Counted from the stretch's first letter, positions 7,076 to 14,217 are shown. The stretch is 19,737 bases of DNA from Bacillota bacterium (GCA_017861495.1 JAGFXW010000060.1:1-19737); one strand, 5' to 3'. Notes: generated from the letters alone by a model not told the origin. A program made the numbers and translations.

Positions 7076-7686
7076 TGAAAGGATCCGACACGAAGAGAAG
7101 GTCTTTTAAACGACAGCTTGGAGAATTGCGTTACCATCGAAGGTTTATTGTTGCAACAGAAGGACGAATAACTGAACAAACTTATTTCAAAGGATTGGAA
7201 AGTAAAGCCAATCAAGTCATCGTTAAAGTTCATTGTTTGCAAGGCAAAGATGAAAGCGCACCAATTCACGTTCTTCGACGCATGAAAAAATATCTTCAGA
7301 AATATGGGCTGGAAGGCAATGATGAGGCGTGGTTGGTAGTCGACAAAGACAAATGGACTGATGAACAATTAAAAGAACTTTATGATTGGGCGCAGAACAA
7401 CAAAAAATATGGATTTGTCTTGAGTAATCCCATGTTTGAATTTTGGTTACTTCTCCATTTCGATGACGGTCGAGGTGCTGCGGATCCGGCAACGTGTTTA
7501 AAGAGATTAGAAAAGTATCTTCCCCAATATGATAAAACAATAGACATGCGTAAAATATCAAAGGAAATGATAATAAAAGCGATTGAGTATGCAAAAAGGC
7601 GCGATCATCCTCCTTGTATTGATTGGCCAAGGCAAGCAGGAAAAACAACAGTATATCGTCTTGTAGAAAAGATATTAAATGACTAA
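7075..7686 (+). CDS. RloB-family (TOPRIM-like) defence protein
   Basis: This is a 203-aa RloB-domain protein (PF13707), the usual length. The RloB/AbiLii family is found beside AAA ATPases in abortive-infection and restriction-linked loci. Its fold resembles TOPRIM nucleases. The characteristic blocks are present: RRFIVATEGRITEQTYF with acidic E29 and E34, the D-x-D motif in LVVDKDKW (D90, D92), and SNPMFEFWLLLHF (117-129). Together with the upstream ATPase it matches the ATPase-plus-TOPRIM design shared by AbiL, PARIS and OLD/Gabija-type systems. By analogy the ATPase would restrain or deliver an RloB nuclease until phage infection. That mechanism is inference from relatives. The start is coupled to the ATPase stop by a TAATG overlap. 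Confidence 0.85.
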   Translation: MKGSDTKRRSFKRQLGELRYHRRFIVATEGRITEQTYFKGLESKANQVIVKVHCLQGKDESAPIHVLRRMKKYLQKYGLEGNDEAWLVVDKDKWTDEQLKELYDWAQNNKKYGFVLSNPMFEFWLLLHFDDGRGAADPATCLKRLEKYLPQYDKTIDMRKISKEMIIKAIEYAKRRDHPPCIDWPRQAGKTTVYRLVEKILND

Positions 7687-7699
7687 GGAGGCTTTTGTG

Positions 7700-7738
7700 A
7701 TGTTTATCATAAAACAAAAAAAGCCACCAAGCGGTTAG
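7700..7738 (+). CDS. 12-codon frame with strong ribosome binding site (doubtful)
   Basis: The frame MFIIKQKKPPSG follows AAGGAGG (7685-7691) at 8 nt spacing, directly after the RloB stop codon. It is far too short to identify. It may be the leftover end of a small membrane toxin, opposite the candidate antisense RNA, or merely chance. An in-frame ATG at 7679 would extend it to 19 codons. Confidence 0.2.
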   Translation: MFIIKQKKPPSG

Positions 7739-7823
7739 GCTTGGCGCTCGTTGCCTTATCTCATGAGTTCCCGCTCTTGAGATAAGAAAGTCCACCTCAT
7801 TGCGCTGGATGAACTACTGTATC
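7713..7823 (-). ncRNA. candidate minus-strand small RNA with own promoter and terminator
   Basis: On the minus strand a promoter-like pair, TTGCAA (7853-7858) and TAAACT (7830-7835), has a 17-bp spacer and would start a transcript near 7823. That transcript contains a 9-bp perfect stem (CTTATCTCA with TGAGATAAG, about 7756-7787). It ends in a hairpin (GCTTGG at 7739-7744 with CCAAGC at 7727-7732) followed by a run of T on the minus strand (7716-7722), a good intrinsic terminator. The RNA is about 110 nt and no protein is apparent. On the plus strand it overlaps a tiny frame (7700-7738) that has a strong AAGGAGG site. An antisense RNA of a decayed type I toxin-antitoxin locus is one explanation. 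Confidence 0.4.
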
Positions 7824-7888
7824 TTTATTAGTTTAGCATTGAAGTAAACTTTTTGCAATGAGCGTTTTAAGAAAGGAGCTCATTGTAA

Positions 7889-8038
7889 ATGAATAATAAA
7901 GAAAAGCGAAATGCTGATGGTAAAACCGATTGGATATTCTGTAAAGAGTATACAAATCGATGGGGTCAACGCATGGTTGCAGCAGATTATGGATATCAAT
8001 TTTGGCGTTTTCCAGTCAATTCAAAACGTAAGGGTTAA
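7889..8038 (+). CDS. 49-aa basic hypothetical protein
   Basis: This is a short gene with an AAAGGAG ribosome binding site at 7872-7878. The product is basic and rich in aromatic residues. Its core reads TDWIFCKEYTNRWGQRMVAA and then DYGYQFWRFPV, a pattern (W-I-x-C-x-E-Y-T ... G-x-R-M-V-A ... YG) that looks like a small folded domain rather than random sequence. No membrane segment or signal is visible. It follows the defence pair and precedes a second tiny gene on the same strand. I do not recognise the family and assign no function. Confidence 0.5.
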   Translation: MNNKEKRNADGKTDWIFCKEYTNRWGQRMVAADYGYQFWRFPVNSKRKG

Positions 8039-8113
8039 ATAATTCAGATTTTCAAATGGTGAAGCGTTTCCAGCGCGCTTTGCCGTATAAATTAAATGTT
8101 GGGGGTTGTTATA

Positions 8114-8233
8114 ATGGCAAAAACAGAATCAAGTGCAAGAGGTACCCAGCATAAAAAAATTGTTGTAGTTAAAGAATATACTAAGAAAGACGGAACTAAA
8201 GTCCCTGCACACAGACGATCTACTCCCAATTAA
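8114..8233 (+). CDS. 39-aa basic hypothetical protein
   Basis: This is a tiny gene for a very basic peptide, MAKTESSARG followed by KKIVVVKEYTKKDGTKVPAH and RRSTPN. The central V-V-K-E-Y-x-K-K-D-G-T-K-V pattern, two strands joined by a DGT turn, is seen in small phage and mobile-element proteins. A G-rich stretch near 8100-8107 (GGGGGTTG) can act as the ribosome binding site. A strong terminator follows the stop by 12 nt, which supports a real transcription unit ending here. The function is unknown. Confidence 0.5.
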   Translation: MAKTESSARGTQHKKIVVVKEYTKKDGTKVPAHRRSTPN

Positions 8234-8244
8234 TATTTTTATCG

Positions 8245-8272
8245 ACCGCCTCTCGCCCGGGGCGGTTTTTTT
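8245..8272 (+). terminator. intrinsic terminator at end of mobile region
   Basis: CCGCC (8246-8250) pairs with GGCGG (8261-8265), with an alternative longer pairing through the GC-rich loop. Seven T follow (8266-8272). It closes the plus-strand unit of small genes after the defence pair. Confidence 0.75.
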
Positions 8273-8522
8273 ATTTCACCAACAAAAATAACTGTGCCTG
8301 TTTGTCCGGAATATGTGCGGCTACGGTTCGTAGAGAAAATGAATACTCTATGTTAAAATGAGGCTATTTTATAAAAATAATCTTCAATGGCAGTAAAAAT
8401 TGCAGTAAAAGGTGTTTTTGCTTCATATATATAGTATGTCTAAATAGGCGTATTTATTAGGCTAAAGGCATATTTACACCCATCAGTTTGTTGTTTACTG
8501 CAGAATAAAAACGACTGAACGC
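8273..8522. other. gene-free AT-rich boundary with att-like direct repeats
   Basis: No gene is visible. GCAGTAAAA occurs twice 12 bp apart (8390-8398 and 8402-8410), which resembles the arm-type repeats near attachment sites of this integrase group. A second imperfect pair, AGGCGTATTTA and AGGCATATTTA, lies at 8446-8456 and 8466-8476. Just beyond it the sequence changes to the GC-richer core. This is the likely right edge of the mobile element. The core crossover sequence cannot be fixed because the other end is outside the window. Confidence 0.35.
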
Positions 8523-8566
8523 CGAAGGGGCAAGAACGCAGGGATTTCTGTGTTCTTGCCCCTTCG
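8523..8566 (-). terminator. long hairpin at 3' end of the MFS gene
   Basis: Arms of 19 bp (8523-8541 and 8548-8566) pair perfectly apart from one G-T, around a GGATTT loop. It lies 37 bp beyond the stop codon of the minus-strand transporter. The T-run on the minus strand is about 10 nt away, so it is an imperfect intrinsic terminator. Confidence 0.6.
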
Positions 8567-8602
8567 TGTATTTATGGGAGGTATGAAATATTTCCCGGGA
8601 AA

Positions 8603-9745
8603 TCATGTGCGCAGCCCGAACCAAATTGCCGCAGCAGCGCACAATCCCATAATACCGCCAAACCAAAAGGGAGCGGGCGCGCCGAAAATATCCCAAAGAA
8701 AGCCGGCAATTATGGAGGCGGGCAATAAAGAGATCCCGACCGCCAGGGCGTGCAATCCATAGACCGAAGCCTTCTGTTCGGCGGGCGCGGTGTCGGCCAG
8801 GAAGGCCTTTTCGATGCCTTCCGTCATGCCAATATACAGGCCATAAAAGGCAAACAGGGCGATGATCGCTGTTTGGCTGCCGGCGGCCGCAAAGCCCAGG
8901 TATACAAACCCGTAAATGCTGTAGCCGGTCACGAGCAGGGCCCGGCGGCCGATCTGGTCAGATAGCTTGCCGGCCGGATAAGAAATGATAAAATAAGTGA
9001 TATTCATTAACAAGTACAGCAGAATAATCTGCGCCGGCGTAAACCCGTACGTGCCGGCCCGGATGAGCAAAAATTGGTTCGATGAATTGCCCAGGTTAAA
9101 AAGGAAACTAACGATGATGAAGTAGCGCAGCCGCTTGTCCAGACCACTCCAGGCGAACGCCTGCTGGGTTATTTTTTCCACGCGCTGTTTTCCTGGTTCG
9201 TCAATCGTAAACAGGAGCACAACGCCGATCACGGCGGGGATCAAGGCAACCCAGAAAACATGAACATAGTCGCCCGTGTAGTGGGTAAAGAGCCAATAGG
9301 CGGAGAGGATTCCCACAACGGCGCCGGCTGTATCCATCATCCGGTGCAGTCCGAAGGATTTCCCGGTGTTGCCAGAAGGACTGGAATCGGCAATCAGCGC
9401 ATCGCGCGGAGCGGTCCTGATCCCCTTGCCAAAGCGGTCGCTCATCCTGGCCCATAAAATACCTACCCAAGTCGCGGCAACAATAAACAGGAGCTTGCCA
9501 ACCGCAGACAATCCGTACCCAACAATGGTTAGTGGTTTTCTCCGGTTCAGCTTATCGGAGATCCGGCCGGAAACAATTTTTAACAGGCTGGCCAGGCTTT
9601 CCGAGATCCCTTCAATGATTCCTAAGGCAGCAGGAGAAGCTCCCAGAACCATTGTGAGGTAGAGCGGAATGAGCGGATAAAGCATTTCGCTGGAGACATC
9701 GGTAAAAAAGCTAACCAAGCCCAAAATAATAATATTTTTTGGCAT
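8603..9745 (-). CDS. MFS transporter
   Basis: This is a major facilitator superfamily transporter of 380 aa with about twelve hydrophobic membrane segments. The loop after helix 2 carries the MFS motif A (SGRISDKLNRRKP), repeated in degenerate form in the second half (AGKLSDQIGRRALL). The opening LVSFFTDVSSEMLYPLIPL is typical of a clade of proton-coupled exporters. The substrate cannot be told from sequence; a drug or small-metabolite exporter is likely. A GAGGAG site lies 8 nt before the ATG, and a good minus-strand promoter lies 80 bp further up. It is the only minus-strand core gene in the window and is divergent from the rubrerythrin-like gene. Confidence 0.88.
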   Translation of the reverse strand: MPKNIIILGLVSFFTDVSSEMLYPLIPLYLTMVLGASPAALGIIEGISESLASLLKIVSGRISDKLNRRKPLTIVGYGLSAVGKLLFIVAATWVGILWARMSDRFGKGIRTAPRDALIADSSPSGNTGKSFGLHRMMDTAGAVVGILSAYWLFTHYTGDYVHVFWVALIPAVIGVVLLFTIDEPGKQRVEKITQQAFAWSGLDKRLRYFIIVSFLFNLGNSSNQFLLIRAGTYGFTPAQIILLYLLMNITYFIISYPAGKLSDQIGRRALLVTGYSIYGFVYLGFAAAGSQTAIIALFAFYGLYIGMTEGIEKAFLADTAPAEQKASVYGLHALAVGISLLPASIIAGFLWDIFGAPAPFWFGGIMGLCAAAAIWFGLRT

Positions 9746-9826
9746 CGCGTTATCTCCTCGCTTTTTGATGGTCGACGCAATTTTGCGGCAAGATTGCCAA
9801 ACATCCAGGAAGAGAAGTATGATTTA

Positions 9827-9855
9827 AGTATAGCAACGGTTGCGGGAACTAGCAA
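9827..9855 (-). promoter_or_regulatory. promoter of the MFS gene
   Basis: On the minus strand, TTGCTA (9850-9855) and TATACT (9827-9832) are 17 bp apart. Transcription would start near 9820, leaving a ~75-nt leader. No clear operator is seen. Confidence 0.55.
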
Positions 9856-9988
9856 TAAAGCCGGCTGTGGTGTCAGAAACAAAAAAATTTTAAAAGGGAT
9901 TTTTCAATTTACAGCGAACAGTGAATCACAATAGTAATTTTCCGGGAATGGTTGCGGATTAAATGGCAAATGATAGGGAGGGAGCGCA

Positions 9989-10477
9989 GTGCTGGAAAGA
10001 TCCTTGTCAATCATGGACGCTATCGGTTTTGCGGTGGAATTGGAAGCGCGGGGAGTTCTATTTTACCGGGAAGCTGCCAAACGCATGGCGAACGACGACC
10101 AACGTAATCTCATTTTGCTATTAATGGGGCAAACGAACCACCATCTGGAAGGTGTGAAAAAAATTTTACTGCATGTGCAGTCGAACCGTCAGGATATCGG
10201 CGCCTTGGATGAAGAAACCGCGCGCTATCTTGCGTCGCTGGGCCATAATCTGAGTTTTCCGTCCGAAGCAAAAGCGGCGGAACGGATTGCGGATTGCACG
10301 ACGATTTCACAAATTCTAGAAATTGCCATACAAGGGGAAAAAGATTCATTATCTTTGTATAAAGAGATTGCCGATAAAGCGATTGATGCGGAAGTAAAAA
10401 AAGTATTTCGCGCGTTAAAGGCAGAGGAGCAAATCCATGTGGATAAATTGGGTGAAATGCTTTCCGGCTGGGGCTGA
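9989..10477 (+). CDS. rubrerythrin/ferritin-like diiron protein
   Basis: This is a four-helix-bundle ferritin-like protein of 162 aa with no rubredoxin domain. Helix 1 has E-x-E-x(5)-Y ([17 protein letters not shown]). Helix 3 repeats it ([20 protein letters not shown]), and helix 4 has the E-x-x-H ligand motif ([11 protein letters not shown]). In helix 2 the equivalent position reads Q-x-x-H ([10 protein letters not shown]), so one usual carboxylate ligand seems to be replaced by Gln. Family members reduce peroxide or handle iron in anaerobes; with an altered ligand the activity is uncertain. The start is GTG, with a GGAGGG site about 6 nt upstream. It is divergent from the MFS gene and lies ahead of pyrK. 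Confidence 0.75.
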   Translation: MLERSLSIMDAIGFAVELEARGVLFYREAAKRMANDDQRNLILLLMGQTNHHLEGVKKILLHVQSNRQDIGALDEETARYLASLGHNLSFPSEAKAAERIADCTTISQILEIAIQGEKDSLSLYKEIADKAIDAEVKKVFRALKAEEQIHVDKLGEMLSGWG

Positions 10478-10503
10478 TGCAACTGGTAGCGGGATGGTTT
10501 TAC

Positions 10504-10532
10504 TAGACAAAATGCGAAAAGAATGGTTTAAT
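10504..10532 (+). promoter_or_regulatory. promoter of the pyrKD unit
   Basis: TAGACA (10504-10509) and TTTAAT (10527-10532), each one base off consensus, are 17 bp apart between the rubrerythrin-like gene and pyrK. The start point would be near 10539, placing the hairpin pair at 10552-10595 in a pyrK leader. Confidence 0.45.
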
Positions 10533-10551
10533 ATTTCGTGAAGTTGGCTTT

Positions 10552-10595
10552 GAGTCAGTATTGACTCTCCTGGAATACAGTCAGGAGAGTTTTTT
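10552..10595 (+). terminator. terminator, possibly a pyrK-leader attenuator
   Basis: ACTCTCCTG (10564-10572) and CAGGAGAGT (10582-10590) form a 9-bp stem followed by six T, an intrinsic terminator. Its 5' arm overlaps a competing hairpin, GAGTCA (10552-10557) with TGACTC (10562-10567), so only one can form at a time. That is the layout of a terminator/antiterminator switch. No PyrR-binding-loop consensus is seen. The simpler reading is the terminator of the rubrerythrin-like gene. Confidence 0.6.
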
Positions 10596-10633
10596 CATAC
10601 ATAGGGAAATGGAAAAATGGGGGGCACAGGCTT

Positions 10634-11423
10634 GTGGGGAAAAAAGTATTTCAAACGGTTCGAATAGAAGAAAACCGGGCGATCAACCCGGGAGTGTTTC
10701 AATTAATCCTGCATTCAATTAATCCTGCATTCGCCGGAGATCGCAGCTTCCGCTGCGCCGGGACAATTTGTCATGTTGGAGGTATCCGCGTTTCGCGATC
10801 CTCTGTTGAAACGACCATACAGCATCGCCGGCACGGATAAAACGACCGGCCGGGTTATGATTATTTACCGCGTTGTTGGGCGCGGAACCGAATATTTGTC
10901 GCAGAAACAGCCGGGCGAAACCTTGGAAATTATCGGTCCGCTAGGCCACGGGTTTGAACTGGCGGGAAAAAAACCGCTGTTGGTGGGCGGCGGAATTGGT
11001 TTGGCGCCGTTGTTGTTTACTGCCCAGGCGATTTTCCCTGCTCCGGTTGAACTGGTGGCAGGAGGAAGAACCAAGACGGAGATGTTCTGGCAAGGCTTGT
11101 TTCAGCCGTTCTGCAGCAAGGTCCACATCGCGACCGATGACGGTTCGCTTGGGTCTTGCGGCACTTGTGTCGATATCTTGCCGCAAATTGTCAAGACCGG
11201 CCAGTTTGATTCTATCTTGACATGCGGTCCAATGCCGATGCTGCGCAGCGTAGCGGCCTGTGCGGCGGAATTCCAGATCCCTTGCCAAGTATCGTTAGAG
11301 CAGCATATGGCCTGTGGTTTTGGAGCGTGCCTGACTTGTACCTGTGCGACTAAAAACGGCGGGAACGCCCAAGTGTGCAAGCATGGTCCGGTCTTTAACG
11401 CCGAGGAGGTGGATTTGGGATGA
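10634..11423 (+). pseudogene. pyrK: dihydroorotate dehydrogenase B electron-transfer subunit, frameshifted
   Basis: PyrK passes electrons from PyrD to NAD through FAD and a [2Fe-2S] cluster. The N-terminal frame (10634-10840) opens GKKVFQTVRIEENRAINPGV. The rest lies in another frame: VMLEVSAF, the FAD motif RPYSIAG, the NAD motif GGGIGLAPL, CGPMPML, and the cluster cysteines ACGFGACLTCTC and VCKHG. The break is an exact 16-bp tandem duplication at 10699-10730. Removing one copy restores a continuous PyrK reading QLILHSPEIAASAAPGQFVM. As written, translation leaves the frame and stops at 10840. The ATG at 10773 has no ribosome binding site and would lack the first strand of the FAD domain. 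The 3' end overlaps the pyrD start (ATGA). A real mutation, a reversible slippage allele or an assembly error are all possible. Confidence 0.9.
10699..10730 (+). repeat. 16-bp perfect tandem duplication inside pyrK
   Basis: TCAATTAATCCTGCAT is present twice head to tail (10699-10714 and 10715-10730), followed by a further TC. Sixteen is not a multiple of three, so the extra copy shifts the pyrK frame. Confidence 0.97.
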
Positions 11424-12352
11424 GTAAGGAGGCTGCAAAATCCATGTTAGCCGTCGATATTGCCGGCATCAAAATGAAAACACCGGTTATCGCCGCATCC
11501 GGAACGTTTGGGTTTGGCGAGGAATATGAGGATTTTATCGATTGGTCCCAAGTGGGCGCCATTAGCGTGAAAGGGTTGACCCGGGAGCCCCGTTTGGGCA
11601 ATCCGGGACGGCGGGTTGCGGAAACACCGGCGGGAATGTTGAATTCAGTCGGTTTGCAGAATCCCGGGATAGAAGCATTTGTACAGGAAATCATGCCGCG
11701 GATCCAGCCGTTTGCAGTTCCCATTATCGTCAATATTAACGGCAATACCGTAGAAGACTATGCCTGCATTACAGAACGACTTGAAGACATTCCCGTCGCC
11801 GCCATCGAAGTGAATATATCATGCCCGAATACGAAGCATGGCTGTATGGCCTTTGGCGTTGTCCCGGAGACGGCAGCCGAAGTAGTCCGGGAAGTAAAAC
11901 GGCGGGCACAGGTGCCGGTTATTGTTAAATTATCGCCGAATGTGACTGATATTACTGCTATCGCTTGTGCCGTGGAAGCGGCAGGCGCCGATGCGATTTC
12001 GTTAATCAATACCCTGTTGGGCATGGCGATTGACACGAATACCTGGCAGCCCATGCTGGGAAATGTCACCGGCGGTCTGTCCGGTCCGGCAGTAAAGCCC
12101 GTTGCAGTGCGGATGGTTTGGCAAACGGCCCAGGCAGTAAAGATCCCCATCATTGGCATGGGCGGGATTACCGGTGTCCAGGATGCGGTGGAGTTCTTTT
12201 TAGCCGGTGCCAGCGCCGTGCAGGTCGGTACTGGGAATTTTCTCAATCCTCGCCTGATTAATGACATAACAGCGCAATTGCCGGCCTATTTAGCAGCCCA
12301 TAAGCTGGATCATATCAGTCAAATGGTCGGACGGATGAAAACAGGAGGCTAA
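11420..12352 (+). CDS. pyrD: dihydroorotate dehydrogenase B, catalytic subunit
   Basis: This is a class 1B dihydroorotate dehydrogenase of 310 aa that oxidises dihydroorotate to orotate in pyrimidine synthesis using FMN. Hallmarks are the FMN/phosphate region GAISVKGLTREPR, the substrate-binding NSVGLQNPG, and the active-site loop VNISCPNTKHG with catalytic Cys135, which marks class 1 enzymes. Further on are IVKLSPN, the phosphate-binding GMGGI (247-251) and VGTGNF. GAGGAGG lies upstream of the ATG. The start overlaps the end of pyrK, the normal arrangement, since the type B enzyme works as a PyrD2-PyrK2 complex. With pyrK frameshifted here, electron transfer to NAD would be lost, although PyrD itself looks intact. 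A strong terminator follows. Confidence 0.95.
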   Translation: MSKEAAKSMLAVDIAGIKMKTPVIAASGTFGFGEEYEDFIDWSQVGAISVKGLTREPRLGNPGRRVAETPAGMLNSVGLQNPGIEAFVQEIMPRIQPFAVPIIVNINGNTVEDYACITERLEDIPVAAIEVNISCPNTKHGCMAFGVVPETAAEVVREVKRRAQVPVIVKLSPNVTDITAIACAVEAAGADAISLINTLLGMAIDTNTWQPMLGNVTGGLSGPAVKPVAVRMVWQTAQAVKIPIIGMGGITGVQDAVEFFLAGASAVQVGTGNFLNPRLINDITAQLPAYLAAHKLDHISQMVGRMKTGG

Positions 12353-12417
12353 TGAAAGCGGTTGAAAATGACCGTGCGCCAAAAAGCGTGTCCGTTGGAC
12401 AAAAAGTAGTGGATACG

Positions 12418-12476
12418 AAACCTCCTGCAAAAGAGCCGGGCATCGAAATACGGTTCTTGGCTGCAGGAGGTTTTTT
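12418..12476 (+). terminator. intrinsic terminator after pyrD
   Basis: A 12-bp stem (AAACCTCCTGCA with TGCAGGAGGTTT) extends inward through AAGAGCC and GGTTCTT and is followed by a T-run at 12471-12476. The rest of the 224-bp gap up to the pyrophosphatase gene holds no gene. TGATAGAAT at about 12533-12541 could be an extended -10 element for the next gene, but no good -35 is seen. Confidence 0.85.
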
Positions 12477-12576
12477 GCGTAACGAAGAAGTGCTTTTTGT
12501 AAAAAATCAATAGTGGTTTAATTGTAGGGATATGATAGAATGGATTAAAGGGTAAGCAGAGTCTGGAGGAACACGA

Positions 12577-14217
12577 ATGCAGGAAAAACAAGATGCAGTT
12601 TATGTGATTGGCCATCGAAACCCGGATACGGATTCGATTTGCTCAGCAATTGGATATGCTCATCTCAAGCAGGTATTGGGTGAGCCGGCAATTCCGGCAA
12701 GAGCCGGAAAAATCAATGCCGAAACAAAATTCGTATTGGAATATTTCCAGGTGGAAGCGCCGGAGTTGCTTGCCGATCTTTACCCGCGGGTAAAAGATAT
12801 TATGAGCAGCGGGATTGTCAGTGTTTCTCCGAACGATACGCTGCACGATTTAGGCCGCATTATGAAAAAGAATGGGATAAAATCGGTTCCGGTGCTGGGA
12901 GACAAACGGCAATTAGCCGGAATTGTCACGGTCGGCGATTTAGCGCAACTGTATTTTGATGAACTGGAGATGCAGGATTTAAGTTTGGCGGGGGTGGACT
13001 TTGCCGGATTGCTGCGGGCTCTTGACGGTACTTTGCTATGCGGAGAGGATTTGCAGCGAAAAGTTACCGGAAAAGTGCGGATTGCCGCCGGCAGCTCGCG
13101 AACCATTTGGCAAAAAATCCATCCTGGGGACGTCGTGCTGGTGAGCGATCGGCCGGATGCGCAATTCGCCTGCATTCAAAGAGCGATATCCTGTATGATT
13201 TTAACCGGGAATGATCAATTCGATCCGGAACTGCAGGCGGAAGCCGAAAGGCAAGGCGTCATCGTGATGACGGCTCCGTACGATACGTATACCTGTGCGC
13301 GCCTGATCAACCAGAGCATACCGGTTGAATCGGTCATGAAGGAGAAGGTCATTGCATTGAAGCCCACCGACTTGGTCAGTGATGTGAAGAATATTGTCGC
13401 CCGCGACAATTATCGTTTGTATCCGGTGGTCGAAAATGAAAAACTGGTCGGGGCTGTTTATCGCGATAAGTTGTACATGCAAGAGCGCGTGAAAGTCATC
13501 TTGGTGGATCATAACGAACGATCACAGGCGATTGAAGGCATTGAAGAGGCGCAAATTATGGAGATTATCGATCACCATCGCCTGGGAGGGCTTCAGACCG
13601 GAGAACCAATATTTATCCGTCATGATCCGGTTGGTTGTACGGCTACGATTGTCGCTCATATGCATTGGCATCGTGGATTTGATTTACCAAAGCCGATTGC
13701 CGGCCTTTTGCTGGCGGCGATTGTGTCGGACACCGCATTGTTCAAGTCACCAACCTGTACCGCGCGGGACCGTGATACCGCGGAAAAATTGGCGGTGCTT
13801 GCCGGACTGGATTTAGCGGCGTTTGGCCTTGAGGTACTCAAAGCGGGATCCAGTTTAAAAGGAATGTCGGTAGCGGACATTATCCGCAGTGATGTCAAGG
13901 AATTTGTCATTGGCGAGTACCGGGTGGCCGTGGCACAAATATCGATCATGGACGCCCAGGAAGCGTTAACGATCCGGCAACAATTACAGGCTGATATGGA
14001 AGATATGCGTAGGAAAGAAGACTATGATATGGTATTATTGATGGTAACCGATATCATGGCGGAAGGAACGCATTTATTTTACACTGGCCAGCCGGATATT
14101 TTGGTGCAGAAAGCATTTGGGATCAGCGGCGCAGACGGCGGGCTTTACCTGCCGGGTGTTCTGTCCAGGAAAAAGCAAGTGATTCCGCCTTTGATCGAAG
14201 CAGCGAAAAAACAATAA
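12577..14217 (+). CDS. Mn-dependent inorganic pyrophosphatase with CBS and DRTGG domains
   Basis: This is a family II (DHH) inorganic pyrophosphatase of 546 aa with the regulatory insert found in anaerobic Firmicutes. It hydrolyses pyrophosphate to phosphate in the cytoplasm. The N-terminal DHH half has GHRNPDTDS with metal ligands H13, D17 and D19. A CBS motif follows (VKDIMSSGIVSVSP, about 73-127), then a DRTGG-type domain (about 140-245) and a second CBS motif (about 250-301). The catalytic part resumes with VDHNE (311-314), IDHH (332-334) and SDT (384-386). The DHHA2 domain ends in the substrate-binding SRKKQ (530-534). CBS-containing relatives are inhibited by AMP/ADP and activated by diadenosine polyphosphates, so control by energy charge is likely. 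GGAGG lies 7 nt before the ATG. Confidence 0.93.
   Translation: MQEKQDAVYVIGHRNPDTDSICSAIGYAHLKQVLGEPAIPARAGKINAETKFVLEYFQVEAPELLADLYPRVKDIMSSGIVSVSPNDTLHDLGRIMKKNGIKSVPVLGDKRQLAGIVTVGDLAQLYFDELEMQDLSLAGVDFAGLLRALDGTLLCGEDLQRKVTGKVRIAAGSSRTIWQKIHPGDVVLVSDRPDAQFACIQRAISCMILTGNDQFDPELQAEAERQGVIVMTAPYDTYTCARLINQSIPVESVMKEKVIALKPTDLVSDVKNIVARDNYRLYPVVENEKLVGAVYRDKLYMQERVKVILVDHNERSQAIEGIEEAQIMEIIDHHRLGGLQTGEPIFIRHDPVGCTATIVAHMHWHRGFDLPKPIAGLLLAAIVSDTALFKSPTCTARDRDTAEKLAVLAGLDLAAFGLEVLKAGSSLKGMSVADIIRSDVKEFVIGEYRVAVAQISIMDAQEALTIRQQLQADMEDMRRKEDYDMVLLMVTDIMAEGTHLFYTGQPDILVQKAFGISGADGGLYLPGVLSRKKQVIPPLIEAAKKQ

Noticed and set aside
7223..7795. 190-codon open frame on the minus strand
   Set aside because: It is antisense to the well-supported RloB gene, has no family resemblance, and reads through the candidate small RNA hairpins.
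10773..11423. Internal ATG as the true start of a shorter PyrK
   Set aside because: No Shine-Dalgarno sequence, the first strand of the FAD domain would be missing, and removing one 16-bp copy gives a perfect full-length gene.
11758..12267. 169-codon open frame on the minus strand within pyrD
   Set aside because: A shadow of pyrD codon bias; no recognisable domain or start signal.
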